From: Solirubrobacter sp963736505
GTDB taxonomy: Bacteria > Actinomycetota > Thermoleophilia > Solirubrobacterales > Solirubrobacteraceae
NCBI GenBank assembly: GCA_963736505.1
Contig: CAVTOZ010000005.1
Coordinates: forward strand, 558,001 to 622,000
Direction of reading: 5' to 3'
Length of the DNA: 64,000 nucleotides
Each line of letters starts with the position of its first letter. Position 1 is the stretch's first letter. The notes under the pieces were generated by a model that worked only from the letters and a program-made list of their open reading frames with translations, had not been told where the DNA came from and did no database searches. Position numbers and translations under genes: made by a program. Below, in pieces: positions 41,416-50,418 of the stretch.

Positions 41416-43475
41416 ATGCGCCGGCCGCTCGCAGGGCGCGAGGCTGAGCTCCGGTTCGTGGCGGAGGCGCTGTCGGAGGGCTCCGGCGGCGTCGTCGTCG
41501 CCGGCGCGGCGGGCGTCGGCAAGACGTGCCTGGCGGGCGAGGCCTCGCGGCTCGCGCAGGAGCACGGCGACACGGTGGCGTGGGTGCGGGCCACCCGCTC
41601 GGCGGCGTCGATCCCGCTCGGCGCGTTCGCGCCGCTGCTGCCCGCCGGGCTCCCCGCCGGCGTGGAGCTGCTGGCCGCCGCGCGCCACGCGCTGGCCGAG
41701 CGCGCCGCCGGCAGCCGCCTGGTCCTGTGCGTCGACGACGGGCAGCTGCTCGACGACGCGTCGGCGGTGCTCGTGCATCAGCTCGTCGCCGCGGGCGAGA
41801 TCTTCGCCGTCGTGACGGTGCGGCGCGGCGAGCCGGTGCCGGACGCGCTGCGGGCGCTGTGGAAGGACGAGCTGTGCGCGGTCCTCGATCTGGGAGCGTT
41901 GTCGCGCGACGAGGCCGAGGGCCTGCTCGCCGCCGGGCTGGGCGGCCCGGTGGACGGGCCGACCGCCAACGCCATGTGGGAGCTGACGCGCGGCGGTGCA
42001 GGCGGGCGCCGGCTTCGGCGCCGAGCTGGCGCTCGGGCGCGCGCTCGCCGGCGCGGCGCGTGGCGCCGAGTCCGACGCGCTGCTGGCCGAGCTGGCGGCG
42101 CGGGCGCATGACGACCGCGAGCGGGCGGACGTCGCCCTGGTGGCGGGCGCGCAACCTGTTCTGGGCGCTGGACCGCGCCGACGACGCCGACGCCGTCCTG
42201 CGCAGCGCCGAGCGAGCGGTCGGCGACGCCGCCCTGCGCGACGAGCTGACGGCGCAGCGCGTGCGGCTGACGGCCGCGCACGGCCGCCCGCGGGCGGCGC
42301 TGGAGGCGGCCGGGCCGCTGCTGCGCGACGGCGCGGCCGGCGAGCGGGCGCGGACGACCGCCGCGCTCGGCGCGGTCGAGGCGCTGTTCTCGAGCGGCCG
42401 CGCCGACGAGGCGGTCGCGCTGGCCGAGTCGGCGCTCCCGGCCGCGCGCCGGCGCGCGAACGAACTGCCGCACGCCGAGCCCGTGCTGCTCGGCATGCGC
42501 GCGATGGCGCTGCGGCTCTCCGGCCGCCTCGTCGAGGCGACGGCGCTGTCGGAGCGCACGTACGCGCTGCTGCTGGCGCGGCGGTCCGCGCCGGCGATCG
42601 CGGTCGAGGCGAACGCGCTCGGCCTGACCTGGCTCGCGCGCGGCCGCGTCCGGACGGCACTGCGCTTCTGCCGCGAGAGCGCCGCGCTGCTGCGCGACGG
42701 CGACGCCGTGGGGATGCTGCCGTTCGCGCTCGCCGGCGTCGGCCAGGCGGCGGCGCAGGCCGGCGAGCCGGAGGCCGCCCGCGCCGCCGTCGCCGAGCTG
42801 GACGCGACGCCGCTCGGGCACAAGGGCTTCGCGATCGAGCTGCAGCTGGCGCGCGCGTGGAGCGCGGCCGCGAGCGGGGAGCTCTCACATGCGCGCGCGC
42901 TCGCGCTGGAGGCGGCCGGGCTCGCGCGCGAGCGCGGCGAGGACGCCTACGCGGTGCGTGCCCTGCACCAGCTCTGCCGTCTGGGCGACGCGGCCGCCGC
43001 CGCGCCCGAGCTCGCCAGGCTCGCGCCGCGCGTCGACGGTCCCTTCGCCGCGGACGCGGCCGCGCATGCCGCCGCGCTCGTCGCCGGCGACGGCGCCGCG
43101 CTGCTCGCGGTGGCCGAGCGCTACGCGGAGCGCGACGCGCTGCTCGTGGCCGCCGAGGCGGCCGACGCCGCGGCCGCCGCCCACCGCGATGCCGGCCGCC
43201 AGGCCAGCGCCCGTGCCGCGGCCGCGCGCGCGGGCGTGTGGCTGACGCGGTGCGAAGGCGCGCGCCCGCCGACGCTGCTCGCGGCGCCGGACGCCGTCGA
43301 CCTGACGCCGCGCGAGCGCGAGATCGCGCTGCTGGCGGCCGCCGGCTCGAGCAGCCGCGAGATCGCGGGCACGCTGGTCGTCTCCGTGCGCACCGTCGAC
43401 AACCACCTGCAGAGCGTCTACCGCAAGCTCGGCGTCACGCGCCGCCAGGACCTGCCGCGCGTGCTCAAGGGGTAG
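41416..43475 (+). pseudogene. LAL-type LuxR regulator, disrupted by deletion and frameshift
   Basis: Remains of a large AAA/LuxR regulator. Segment 1 (41416 to ~41997) is the ATPase front: RRPLAGREAELRF, Walker A GAAGVGKT, Walker B LVLCVDDGQLL, ending in MWELTRGG. The middle of the ATPase and arm region, some 200 residues in typical LALs, is missing. Segment 2 (~41996-42135) is in another frame. A further +1 slip in GGTGGCGGG near 42137 leads to segment 3, a TPR-like helical repeat region and an intact C-terminal LuxR helix-turn-helix (DLTPREREIALLAAAGSSSREIAG). It reads as a pseudogene; the DNA-binding domain itself is undamaged. Confidence 0.8.
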
Positions 43476-43484
43476 ACCTCCAGC

Positions 43485-44228
43485 ATGACCACGCCACTGC
43501 AGGACACGGTCGCGCTCGTCACCGGAGCGAGCAGCGGCATCGGAGAGGCCACAGCCCGCGCGCTCGCCGCGCAAGGGGCGACCGTCGCCGTCGCCGCGCG
43601 TCGCAAGGACCGGCTCGACGCGCTCGCCGGCGAGATCGGCGGGCTCGCGATCGAGGCCGACATCACCGACCGCGAGCAGGCGATCGCGGCCGTCGAGCGC
43701 AGCGCGAGCGAGCTCGGCCGGCTCGACATCGTGATCAACAACGCCGGCGTGATGCTGCTCGGCCCGCTCGTCGACGCCCCGGTCGAGGAGTGGGACCGGA
43801 TGATCGCGCTCAACGTGCAGGGTCTGCTCTACGTCGCCCACGCCGCGATCCCGCACCTGCTGCGCGCCGCCGAGAGCGAGCCGCGGCGCGTCGCGGACCT
43901 CGTCAACGTCAGCTCGGTCGCGGGCCGCCGCGTCGGCGCCGGCGGCGGCGTCTACCAGCTGACCAAGCACGGCGTGGGCGTCTTCAGCGAGGCGCTGCGA
44001 CAGGAGATCACGAGCCGCTACGTGCGCTCGTCGCTGATCGAGCCGGGCGCGACCGAGAGCGAGCTCGTCACCCATGTGCGCGAGGAGGTCCGCAACCAGC
44101 TGACGGCCGGCGTCGAGCAGAAGCTCAAGGCCGAGGACATCGCCAACGCCATCGTCTACATCGTCACGCGGCCGCGGCACGTGGCGATCAACGAGATCCT
44201 GGTGCGGCCGACCGAACAGGTGCGCTGA
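43485..44228 (+). CDS. Short-chain dehydrogenase/reductase
   Basis: A 247-residue classical SDR. The NADP motif TGASSGIG is at 13-20, NNAG at 85-88, catalytic Ser143 in NVSS, and YxxxK (Tyr157, Lys161) in YQLTK. Basic residues after the second strand (AARRKDR) favour NADP. The C-terminal AINEILVRPTEQVR is typical of the YdfG-like group acting on serine-type or small hydroxyacids; the substrate is unknown. ATG 43485, with the upstream LuxR remnant 9 bp away. Confidence 0.92.
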   Translation: MTTPLQDTVALVTGASSGIGEATARALAAQGATVAVAARRKDRLDALAGEIGGLAIEADITDREQAIAAVERSASELGRLDIVINNAGVMLLGPLVDAPVEEWDRMIALNVQGLLYVAHAAIPHLLRAAESEPRRVADLVNVSSVAGRRVGAGGGVYQLTKHGVGVFSEALRQEITSRYVRSSLIEPGATESELVTHVREEVRNQLTAGVEQKLKAEDIANAIVYIVTRPRHVAINEILVRPTEQVR

Positions 44229-44247
44229 CGGGCGCTACGCTGGGGGC

Positions 44248-45204
44248 GTGTCTGAAGTTCGGACGCAGCAGGGGGTGGACGCGGGGCTGCCGGAGGTGGT
44301 GCACCGGCCGAGCCGGCTGCGCGCGCTGGCCGCCCTGGAAGCCAACGCCCAGTCCTCGGCGCTGGCGCTGGATCGGATCGCCGGCATCGCCTGCCGGGTG
44401 CTGAAGACGCCGATCGTGCTCGTCAACCTCGTCGGCTCCGACCGGCAGACGTTCGTCGGCTGCGTCGCGCCCGACCCGGAGTGGACCTCGGTGAAGGAGA
44501 TGCCGCTGACGCACGGCTTCTGCCCGTTCGCGCTCGGCTCCGAGGATGCGTTCGCGTTCGCCGACGCGCGCGAGAACCCGACCCTGGCCGCCAATCCGGT
44601 CGTCGAGCAGCTCGGCGTGGTCGCCTACGCCGGCGTGCCGCTTCGCGTCGCGAACGGCGAGCCGGTCGGAACGCTGTGCGCGATCGACCGCGAGCCGCAC
44701 GAGTGGAGCGAGGACGACCTCGCGACGCTGTCGGACCTCGGCGCCAGCGCCGTCGCCGAGCTGCAGCTGCTCGCCGCGACGCGGCAGGCGGTCCGCCAGC
44801 AGAGCCGCGTCCGGACGCTGGCGGAGCTCAGCCGCGCGCTGGCGCCGGCCGTCACCGCGCGAGCGGTGTTCGACCGCCTGCTGCCGGTGCTCGACGGCAT
44901 GGACGCCACCGCCGTCTGGCTGCTCGTGCCGGGCGGCGCGGCGGCGGCCGGCGTCGACCCCGGCGCGATCGCGGGACTGACGCCGCTCGCGCCCGGCGAG
45001 TCCGAGTTCCTCGTCACCCCCGCGGGCGTGCGCGAGCGCTTCGGCGCGCGCCTCGACGCCGGCACCGTCGCCCTGCTGCCGGTCGGCGCGGGCGTGCTCG
45101 GCGCCGGCTTCGCGCGCGAGGACGCGCTCACCGCCGACGACCGCGGCTACCTGGCGGCGCTCGCCGGGATCGCGAGCCTGGCGCTGAATCAGGTCGGGGC
45201 GTAG
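44248..45204 (+). CDS. GAF-domain sensor protein
   Basis: A 318-residue protein with an N-terminal GAF domain (residues ~25-165). Its pocket features include CRVLKTPIVLVNLVGSDRQTF, GFCPFALGSEDAFAFADARENP and YAGVPLRVANGEPVGTLCAID. A second, weaker GAF-like half follows (~185-318), joined by a coiled segment. There is no output domain, so it likely senses a small ligand or redox state and acts on a partner. The start is GTG 44248. Its 3' end overlaps the converging secreted-protein gene by 16 bp. Confidence 0.85.
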   Translation: MSEVRTQQGVDAGLPEVVHRPSRLRALAALEANAQSSALALDRIAGIACRVLKTPIVLVNLVGSDRQTFVGCVAPDPEWTSVKEMPLTHGFCPFALGSEDAFAFADARENPTLAANPVVEQLGVVAYAGVPLRVANGEPVGTLCAIDREPHEWSEDDLATLSDLGASAVAELQLLAATRQAVRQQSRVRTLAELSRALAPAVTARAVFDRLLPVLDGMDATAVWLLVPGGAAAAGVDPGAIAGLTPLAPGESEFLVTPAGVRERFGARLDAGTVALLPVGAGVLGAGFAREDALTADDRGYLAALAGIASLALNQVGA

Positions 45205-45497
45205 ACGCGCACGAGCACGCGCTTGCCGCGCGCGCACGAGGCCGCGTACGGCGACGTGCCGTGCCCGCGGAAGCACGTCCACGGCGGCGCGACAGTTCCC
45301 GCGCGCAGGAACTTCGTGACGACGCGTTTGACCGTCGCGCAGCTGTCGGCGCCGCGCACCTCGCTGACCTGGTACTTGACGCCGTCGACGCGCGCGGTCA
45401 ACCCGCAGTCGCGGGCGGTGGCGGCATGGCCGGCGGGCGCGACGGCGAGACCGGCGAGGGCGAGCACGGCCACGAGGATCAGGAGGCGGCGGATCAC
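45189..45497 (-). CDS. Small secreted Cys-containing protein, 102 aa
   Basis: A 102-residue exported protein: signal MIRRLLILVAVLALAGLAVA with AxA cleavage at AGHAA, then a ~75-residue mature domain with four Cys (DCGLTAR, DSCATV, WTCFRG, ASCARG), presumably two disulfides. GTG 45497. A copy of the conserved promoter-like motif lies 34 bp upstream. The function is unknown; similar small Cys proteins are common in this lineage. Confidence 0.8.
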   Translation of the reverse strand: MIRRLLILVAVLALAGLAVAPAGHAATARDCGLTARVDGVKYQVSEVRGADSCATVKRVVTKFLRAGTVAPPWTCFRGHGTSPYAASCARGKRVLVRVYAPT

Positions 45498-45531
45498 GCT
45501 CGCGACCTTAGGGTCCGGCGGGGGCGCGTGA

Positions 45532-45557
45532 CAATCGGCGGGCCGCCCTGAACGTTG
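45532..45557 (-). promoter_or_regulatory. 26-bp promoter-like motif, copy 3 (upstream of 45497 gene)
   Basis: Minus strand CAACG-TTCAGGG-N7-CCGATTG, 34 bp before GTG 45497. Confidence 0.6.
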
Positions 45558-45586
45558 ACTTCATCGACCCCTGGGACACTGCTGGG

Positions 45587-45952
45587 ATGACGCAACGCGT
45601 ACGCGCGCAGGCGGTGGTCTACGTCGGGGACCTCGAACGCATGCGCGGCTTCTACGAGCGGTGCTTCGGTCTGACCGCGGCCGAGGCCGAGGACGGCTAT
45701 TGCGGCCTGGAGTCCGCTGCGTGGCGGCTCATGCTGGTCCGGTCGGCCGAGGCGGTGCCCGCGGCGACTCCGGCGGCCCGGCGCGCGAACACGCCGGTCA
45801 AGCTCGGGTTCGCGGTCGGGAGCATCGAGGCGCTGGAGCCGATCGTCGCCGGCCTCGGCGGCCGGCTCGACGACGCGTGGGAGTTCTCCGGCGCGACCTA
45901 TTGCGACTGCGTCGACCCCGAGGGCAACGTGGTCCAGCTGATCCAGCTCTAG
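45587..45952 (+). CDS. VOC-family (glyoxalase-like) protein
   Basis: A 121-residue vicinal-oxygen-chelate protein of one beta-alpha-beta-beta-beta pair set. It starts with AQAVVYVGDLERMRGFYERCFGL and ends with TYCDCVDPEGNVVQLIQL, the usual first and last metal strands. The usual metal His at the first strand is replaced by Gln/Val, so it may be a binding rather than catalytic member. ATG 45587. The ICMT-like gene follows after 8 bp. Confidence 0.85.
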   Translation: MTQRVRAQAVVYVGDLERMRGFYERCFGLTAAEAEDGYCGLESAAWRLMLVRSAEAVPAATPAARRANTPVKLGFAVGSIEALEPIVAGLGGRLDDAWEFSGATYCDCVDPEGNVVQLIQL

Positions 45953-45960
45953 GCGCGACC

Positions 45961-46494
45961 GTGGCGCTGCAGCTGACGCTCGGCATCTGGGCCGCGTTCG
46001 AGCTCACCCTGCGCGTGCGCGAGCGTCTCCAGGGCAGGGGCGGCGAGGCGCGCGACCGCGGCACGCGCGTGCTGATCGGCGTCACGCTCGGGCTCTCCGT
46101 CGTGCCGGCGGCCGTGATCGCCTCGCACTCGACGGGGCCGCGGATCGGCGGATTGGTCGTGCTCTGGGCCGGGCTCGCGCTGCGCGTGTGGGCGGTGGCG
46201 GCGCTCGGCCGCGCGTTCCGCACGACCGTCGAGGTCGACGCCGCCCAGCCCGTCGTCACCAGCGGCCCGTACCGGTGGGTCCGCCATCCGTCCTACAGCG
46301 GGCTGCTGCTGATCGTGCTCGGGTGCGGCCTGGCCAGCGGCAACTGGCTCGCGCTGGCGGTCTGCGCCGTGCTGCCGCCGCCGGCGCTGCTGTGGCGCAT
46401 CCACGTCGAGGAGGCCGAGCTGACGCTCGTGCTCGGCGACCGCTACCGCGCCTACCAGGCGCGGACCAAGCGCCTCATCCCCGGCGTCTGGTGA
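45961..46494 (+). CDS. Isoprenylcysteine carboxyl methyltransferase (ICMT)-family membrane protein
   Basis: A 177-residue membrane methyltransferase with four to five helices. The C-terminal signature is the ICMT/PEMT type: GPYRWVRHPSYSGLLLIVLG, then LLWRIHVEEAELTLVLGDRYRAY. SAM binding through RHPxYxG and the EE pair is known for the family. In bacteria the substrate is usually a lipid or small molecule and is unknown here. The start is GTG 45961. Confidence 0.88.
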   Translation: MALQLTLGIWAAFELTLRVRERLQGRGGEARDRGTRVLIGVTLGLSVVPAAVIASHSTGPRIGGLVVLWAGLALRVWAVAALGRAFRTTVEVDAAQPVVTSGPYRWVRHPSYSGLLLIVLGCGLASGNWLALAVCAVLPPPALLWRIHVEEAELTLVLGDRYRAYQARTKRLIPGVW

Positions 46495-46854
46495 TCAGGC
46501 CGTCCGGCGATCCCACAGCGTGCGCTGCTCCGCGAGCGTCAGCCGTCGCCACTTCTGCGCCTGCGGCTGCCACAGGGAGACCTGCACGTCGACGACGCTG
46601 CGGACGCCGCTGAGCACGTCCAGCGCCTCGCGCGTCCCCGCGTCCTCGGCCAGCACGGCGCGGCTCACGACGTCGACGATCCTGAACCGCAGCGGCGCGC
46701 GCGGCTCCGGCGGCGTGGGCTCGCGCGGGGCGCGCGGAGGCGGAACGAAGAGCGGTTCGGCGCTCGGCGCCGGCTTGGCGAGCACGCTGTCGAGCGGCAC
46801 CATCTCGGCGCCGGTGCCCTTGGTCGCCGTGTCGAGGACCCAGACCCTTCCCAT
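46495..46854 (-). CDS. Conserved-looking hypothetical protein, 119 aa
   Basis: A 119-residue soluble protein with no known domain. It opens MGRVWVLDTATKGTGAEMVPLD, has a proline-rich linker (PPPRAPREPTPPEPRAP) and a C-terminal alpha/beta part (RFRIVDVVSRAVLAEDAGTREALDVL then WQPQAQKWRRLTLAEQRTLW). The pattern reads like a real, conserved protein. The inverted-repeat promoter region directly abuts its start. Function unknown. Confidence 0.7.
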   Translation of the reverse strand: MGRVWVLDTATKGTGAEMVPLDSVLAKPAPSAEPLFVPPPRAPREPTPPEPRAPLRFRIVDVVSRAVLAEDAGTREALDVLSGVRSVVDVQVSLWQPQAQKWRRLTLAEQRTLWDRRTA

Positions 46855-46874
46855 CGCTTACTTTATGTTAGCGA
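46854..46874. promoter_or_regulatory. Inverted repeat TCGCT...AGCGA in the 46.85-46.93 kb divergent promoter
   Basis: The arms TCGCT (46854-46858) and AGCGA (46870-46874) flank an AT-rich core TACTTTATGTT, the lowest-GC spot nearby. It sits against the start of the leftward hypothetical gene and 54 bp before the GGDEF gene. Candidate operator or promoter core. Confidence 0.4.
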
Positions 46875-46927
46875 TTACCTGAACACAGGGCTAAAGCTGC
46901 GGGACCCGCCAGCCGAGTACCGGGCTG

Positions 46928-47920
46928 ATGAACCTCCCGCGCTTCGCTCGCGACGGCACGCCAGAGGTCGCGATCGCCGCGGTCATGGCGCTCTTCATGG
47001 GCGCGGCGTGCTGCGTGCTCGTCGCGTTCCCGTGGGCGCCTGACGCGCCGCGAGCCGTCCTGGCCTCCACCGGCGTCGCCGGCCTGGCGATCGCCGCCAC
47101 GCTCGCGTACGCGGGCGGCTGGATCACCCCGGTCCGCCTGCACGTCGCGATCGTCCTGCTCACGCTGCTCCGCAGCGTCCTGGTGGCGACCGCCGCGAGC
47201 GAGCGAGGCCTCATGCTCGCCGCCGTCGGCTACGCCTGGACGGCGGTCTATGTCGCGTTCTTCTTCAGCCCGCGCGTCGCGCGGATCTACGCGGCGTGCA
47301 TGATCGCGGCCCTGGGCCTGAGCCTGATCGCGGCGCGCGCGCCGGCCGACGCGTCGGTCTGGATCGCCGTGTCCACGATGATCTGGGTGGGCGTCACGAT
47401 CCTGATCGCGCTCAACACGCGCCTGCGGGCCGCGGCGCACGTCGACGGCCTCACCGGGCTGCTCAACCGCACCGGGTTCGCGCTCGCCGCCGCGCGCGGG
47501 CGCGGGATGGCCAAGCGCCGTGCCGAGTCGGTCGCGGTCGCGGTCATCGACCTCGATGACTTCAAGCAGGTCAACGACCACGGCGGCCATGCGGCCGGCG
47601 ACCGCCTGCTGGCCGAGCTCGCCCACGTCTGGACCGCTTCGCTGCGGCCCGAGGACCTGCTGGCGCGGTTCGGCGGCGACGAGTTCGTGCTGATGCTCCC
47701 CGGTGCCGAGGAGGAGCAGATCGACGCGCTGCTCGAGCGCCTCGCGCGGGCGCATCCCGCCTCGTGGACCGCGGGCGCCGTGCTGTGCGCCGACGGCGAG
47801 TCGCTCGAGGAGGCGATCGACCGCGCCGACGCGCGTCTGTACGCCGCCAAGCAGTCGCGCCGGATGGCCTCCGGCCACGAGGCGGGCGCCACGTGGTCGT
47901 GGCAGCCCAGCCTCACCTAG
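46928..47920 (+). CDS. Membrane diguanylate cyclase (GGDEF)
   Basis: A 330-residue protein with five to six N-terminal membrane helices (residues ~15-165) and a cytoplasmic GGDEF domain (171-320). The catalytic site is intact: RFGGDEF at 247-253 and DLTG-like HVDGLTGLLNR at 171-181. An RxxD inhibitory site (RPED, 240-243) lies exactly five residues before GGDEF, so product feedback is expected. It makes cyclic di-GMP; the membrane part is the likely sensor. ATG 46928. Confidence 0.93.
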   Translation: MNLPRFARDGTPEVAIAAVMALFMGAACCVLVAFPWAPDAPRAVLASTGVAGLAIAATLAYAGGWITPVRLHVAIVLLTLLRSVLVATAASERGLMLAAVGYAWTAVYVAFFFSPRVARIYAACMIAALGLSLIAARAPADASVWIAVSTMIWVGVTILIALNTRLRAAAHVDGLTGLLNRTGFALAAARGRGMAKRRAESVAVAVIDLDDFKQVNDHGGHAAGDRLLAELAHVWTASLRPEDLLARFGGDEFVLMLPGAEEEQIDALLERLARAHPASWTAGAVLCADGESLEEAIDRADARLYAAKQSRRMASGHEAGATWSWQPSLT

Positions 47921-47924
47921 GACG

Positions 47925-49001
47925 TCAGAGGGCGGCGAGCTCCTCGGGGGACATGCCGTCGAGCCCGAGCGTGCTCACGGTCCTCACCCCTTCGCCGCGG
48001 AAGTCGCGGGCGAGCACGACCGAGGTGATCTCGATCAGGGCGTCCATCGCCGGCGTGGTGACGCTCAGGCGGGCGGCCAGGTCGGTCAGGAAGACGAGCG
48101 AGTAGCCGACGTCCTCGGTCAGGTAGCGGTGGTCCAGCTCGCTCTGGGCTCCGATCCCGAGGAAGCCGGGGGCGGTGCTGTACCCGGTCGAGTAGTTCTC
48201 CTCGCGCATGTATCCCTGCCTGACGCCGAGGGCGGGATCGGAGAAGATCGTCACGTTCAGCGCGGCGGCGATCGCGAGCCGCTCCTTGTCGACGGCCTCG
48301 ATCAGCCGCCCGACGCCCTCGGTCACCCCGTCCTCGTAGAACAGGAAGTCGCCGCCGGTCCGCTCGATCCGGCCCGCGTTGAGCAGCGTGACCGCGGGAT
48401 GGATCACCGGGTTGCCGTTCTGGAGCGTGGTCTGGAACACGCTCTCGGCCTTCTCGACGGCCGGCCAGACATCCCTGACGAGGTCGTACAGCCGGTCCGT
48501 CCCCGACCGCGGCAGCCCCGCGAGGTAGACGCCGGTCGTGAGCTTGAGGAAGACGTTGATGACGCCCGGCTCGATCACCCGCACCGCGTAGGGCAGCGTG
48601 CTGGTCTCGCCGACGACCACGCGCTCGTCGTCGAGCGCCAATCCGGCCGAGCGCCTGAACGCGATCGCGCCGGCGCACGACCCGGGGCAGACCAGCACGG
48701 CCATGCCGTCGGACAGGTGCGGCGCGGCCAGGGCGCCGAGCGGCTCGGTGCTGTACGCGGGGCCGACGATCACCACCAGCTCGGCCCCGGCCATCGCCTC
48801 GGCGGCATCGTGGCCGGCGTAGCGGATCGCGGCGAAGCCCTCGAGATCGCCGCGGGCGGCGATGCCGCCGCTGCGGTCGACCGCGACGACGTTGTCGCCG
48901 AACCGCGGCGCGCCGTACAGCGACACCTCGTGGCCGTGCTGGGCGAAGTCGAACGCCGAGGCGAGCCCTCCGTTGCCAGCTCCGAGCACCGCTACGCGCA
49001 T
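47925..49001 (-). CDS. NAD/NADP octopine/nopaline dehydrogenase-family protein
   Basis: A 358-residue opine-dehydrogenase-type enzyme. The Rossmann motif VAVLGAGNGGLASAFDFAQHGHEV opens the protein. The catalytic-domain signature NGNPVIHPAVTLLNAGRIE holds the His and Asn expected in octopine dehydrogenase, and a helical C-terminal substrate domain follows. It reductively couples an amino acid and a 2-oxoacid, or the reverse; the substrate is unknown. ATG 49001. It converges on the GGDEF gene. Confidence 0.9.
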   Translation of the reverse strand: MRVAVLGAGNGGLASAFDFAQHGHEVSLYGAPRFGDNVVAVDRSGGIAARGDLEGFAAIRYAGHDAAEAMAGAELVVIVGPAYSTEPLGALAAPHLSDGMAVLVCPGSCAGAIAFRRSAGLALDDERVVVGETSTLPYAVRVIEPGVINVFLKLTTGVYLAGLPRSGTDRLYDLVRDVWPAVEKAESVFQTTLQNGNPVIHPAVTLLNAGRIERTGGDFLFYEDGVTEGVGRLIEAVDKERLAIAAALNVTIFSDPALGVRQGYMREENYSTGYSTAPGFLGIGAQSELDHRYLTEDVGYSLVFLTDLAARLSVTTPAMDALIEITSVVLARDFRGEGVRTVSTLGLDGMSPEELAAL

Positions 49002-49049
49002 CCCGACCTCCCGCTGTGAACGTGGCGCAACCCTAGTCTCTCGCTCCCG

Positions 49050-49511
49050 TCACCGCCCGAGCCGGCGGTTCAGCGCGGTGGCGGAGGCGCCGTCGCCGCT
49101 GATCTGCCGGAGCACGAGCAGCACGGTCTCGAGGTCGTCGTCGGCGACGGTGAGGCGCGCGCGCAGGTCGTCATAGAAGCTCGCCTCGACGTCGGCGACC
49201 GCCTGGGCGCGCTCGCGCCCGCTCGGCGTGAGCTCGAGCTCCGAGGCCCGGGCGTCGGCGGAGTGCGTGCGACGCGCGACCAGCCCGGCGTCGACGAGCG
49301 AGGAGACGAGGCGGCTCGGGCTTCCCGGCTCGCACACGAGCCGCTCGCCGATCTGCTTGACGGTGAGCGGCGCGGAGGCCGCGTCGAGCACGCGCAGGAC
49401 CTCCGCCTGCGCCGGGGTCACTCCGGCGGGCCGCAGCAGCGCGGCCAGCGCGCGGTTGCCGTCGCGCTGGGCAGCCAGGACGAGAAAGCGCAGCTGCTCG
49501 AGCGAATGCAC
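49050..49511 (-). CDS. MarR-family transcriptional regulator
   Basis: A 153-residue MarR protein: dimerisation helix at the N-terminus (HSLEQLRFLVLAAQRDGNRAL), then wing-helix DNA-binding domain GVTPAQAEVLRVLDAASAPLTVKQIGERLVCEPGSPSRLVSSL and wing GLVARRTHSADARASELELT. The start is GTG 49511. It is divergent from the SRPBCC gene, and the gap holds the -35/-10 pair of that gene plus an inverted repeat, so mutual regulation is likely. Confidence 0.9.
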   Translation of the reverse strand: MHSLEQLRFLVLAAQRDGNRALAALLRPAGVTPAQAEVLRVLDAASAPLTVKQIGERLVCEPGSPSRLVSSLVDAGLVARRTHSADARASELELTPSGRERAQAVADVEASFYDDLRARLTVADDDLETVLLVLRQISGDGASATALNRRLGR

Positions 49512-49513
49512 GG

Positions 49514-49542
49514 TTGAAGCTTAGAGATGGATGACGTATCAT
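49514..49542 (+). promoter_or_regulatory. Strong promoter for the leaderless SRPBCC gene
   Basis: TTGAAG (49514-49519), 17 bp, TATCAT (49537-49542). The expected transcription start falls on or within two bases of ATG 49551, so the mRNA is leaderless. TGACGT (49532-49537) and ACGTCA (49556-49561) form an inverted repeat over the start, a candidate site for the divergent MarR protein. Confidence 0.65.
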
Positions 49543-49550
49543 CGATATAC

Positions 49551-49979
49551 ATGACACGTCACGCATTTGAAACGCAGATCACCATCGCCCAGGCTCCCGG
49601 CCACGTCTTCGGGCTCCTCGCCGACCCGACTCGCTTCCCGCTGTGGAACTCGGCCGTGACATCCGTCGAGCCCACGTCGGCCGGCGAGGGCGAGGTCGGC
49701 GCCACCTACCTGATGCGTCGCCGCCTGCCGACCGGGCAGGCCGAGAACGCGCTGGAGATCGTCGAGCTCGAGTCTCCCGTCGCGTTCACGGTGCGCACGA
49801 CGTCCGGACCCACCCCGTTCACGTACCGCTACCGGCTCGCGGAGTCCGGCGGCGCCACCGTCGTCACGCTCGCCGGCGAGTTCGAGCTCGGCGGCGTGCT
49901 GGCCGTGCTCCCGGCACGAGCGGTGATCCGCGGGATCGACGCGAACCTCGCGACGCTCCAGCGCCTGCTCGAGCGGTAG
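49551..49979 (+). CDS. SRPBCC-family protein
   Basis: A 142-residue START-like protein: FETQITIAQAPGHVFGLLADPTRFPLWNSAVTSVEP is the standard SRPBCC opening. The cavity strands YLMRRRLPTGQAENALEIVELE and RYRLAESGGATVVTL follow, then the long C-terminal helix. It binds an unknown hydrophobic ligand. The upstream ATG 49527 is open, but the promoter geometry points to a leaderless ATG 49551. Regulated with the MarR gene at 49511. Confidence 0.85.
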   Translation: MTRHAFETQITIAQAPGHVFGLLADPTRFPLWNSAVTSVEPTSAGEGEVGATYLMRRRLPTGQAENALEIVELESPVAFTVRTTSGPTPFTYRYRLAESGGATVVTLAGEFELGGVLAVLPARAVIRGIDANLATLQRLLER

Positions 49980-49982
49980 CCG

Positions 49983-50333
49983 CTAGCCGAGCTGCTCGCG
50001 CACGCGCTTGGGGAGCGCACTGACGATCAGGTCGTACGAGTCCTCGACCAGGTCGCGAACGAACTCGTCGGCGAGCGAGCCGTCGAGCGTGATCGTGTTC
50101 CAGTGACGCTTGTTGAGGTGGTAGCCGGGGCGGATCGCGGGGTAGCTGACGCGCAGCTCGACCGCGAGCTCCGGGTCGCACTTGACGCTGACATCGAGCG
50201 GCGCGCGATCCAGCGCGCTCAGCGCGAAGATCTTGCCCGCGACCTTGAACACCGAGGTCTCAGGCCCGAACGGGAACTCCTCCACCGCCCCGGCCCGTCC
50301 CAGGCACCACGCACGCAACGCGATCGCGTCCAC
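49983..50333 (-). CDS. MmcQ/YjbR-family protein
   Basis: A 116-residue MmcQ/YjbR DNA-binding-fold protein: WCLGRAGAVEEFPFGPETSVFKVAGKIFAL, then KCDPELAVELRVSYPAIRPGYHLNKRHWNTI, the usual family core. A cytoplasmic protein of uncertain role with a CyaY-like fold. GTG 50333. It ends 4 bp from the SRPBCC gene with facing stops. Confidence 0.88.
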   Translation of the reverse strand: MDAIALRAWCLGRAGAVEEFPFGPETSVFKVAGKIFALSALDRAPLDVSVKCDPELAVELRVSYPAIRPGYHLNKRHWNTITLDGSLADEFVRDLVEDSYDLIVSALPKRVREQLG

Positions 50334-50418
50334 CCGCGAATCGTGTCACCCAGCGCGCTCGCTGCGGGCTGCCGGTATCGTCGCGCTCACGCAGGAAACC
50401 AGTGGGAGGGGATCCCCG

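Noticed and set aside
46891..46920. TAAAG...GCCGAG string before the GGDEF gene as another copy of the 26-bp motif
   Set aside because: Spacing and the CCGATTG block do not match; it lacks the TTMAGGG element.
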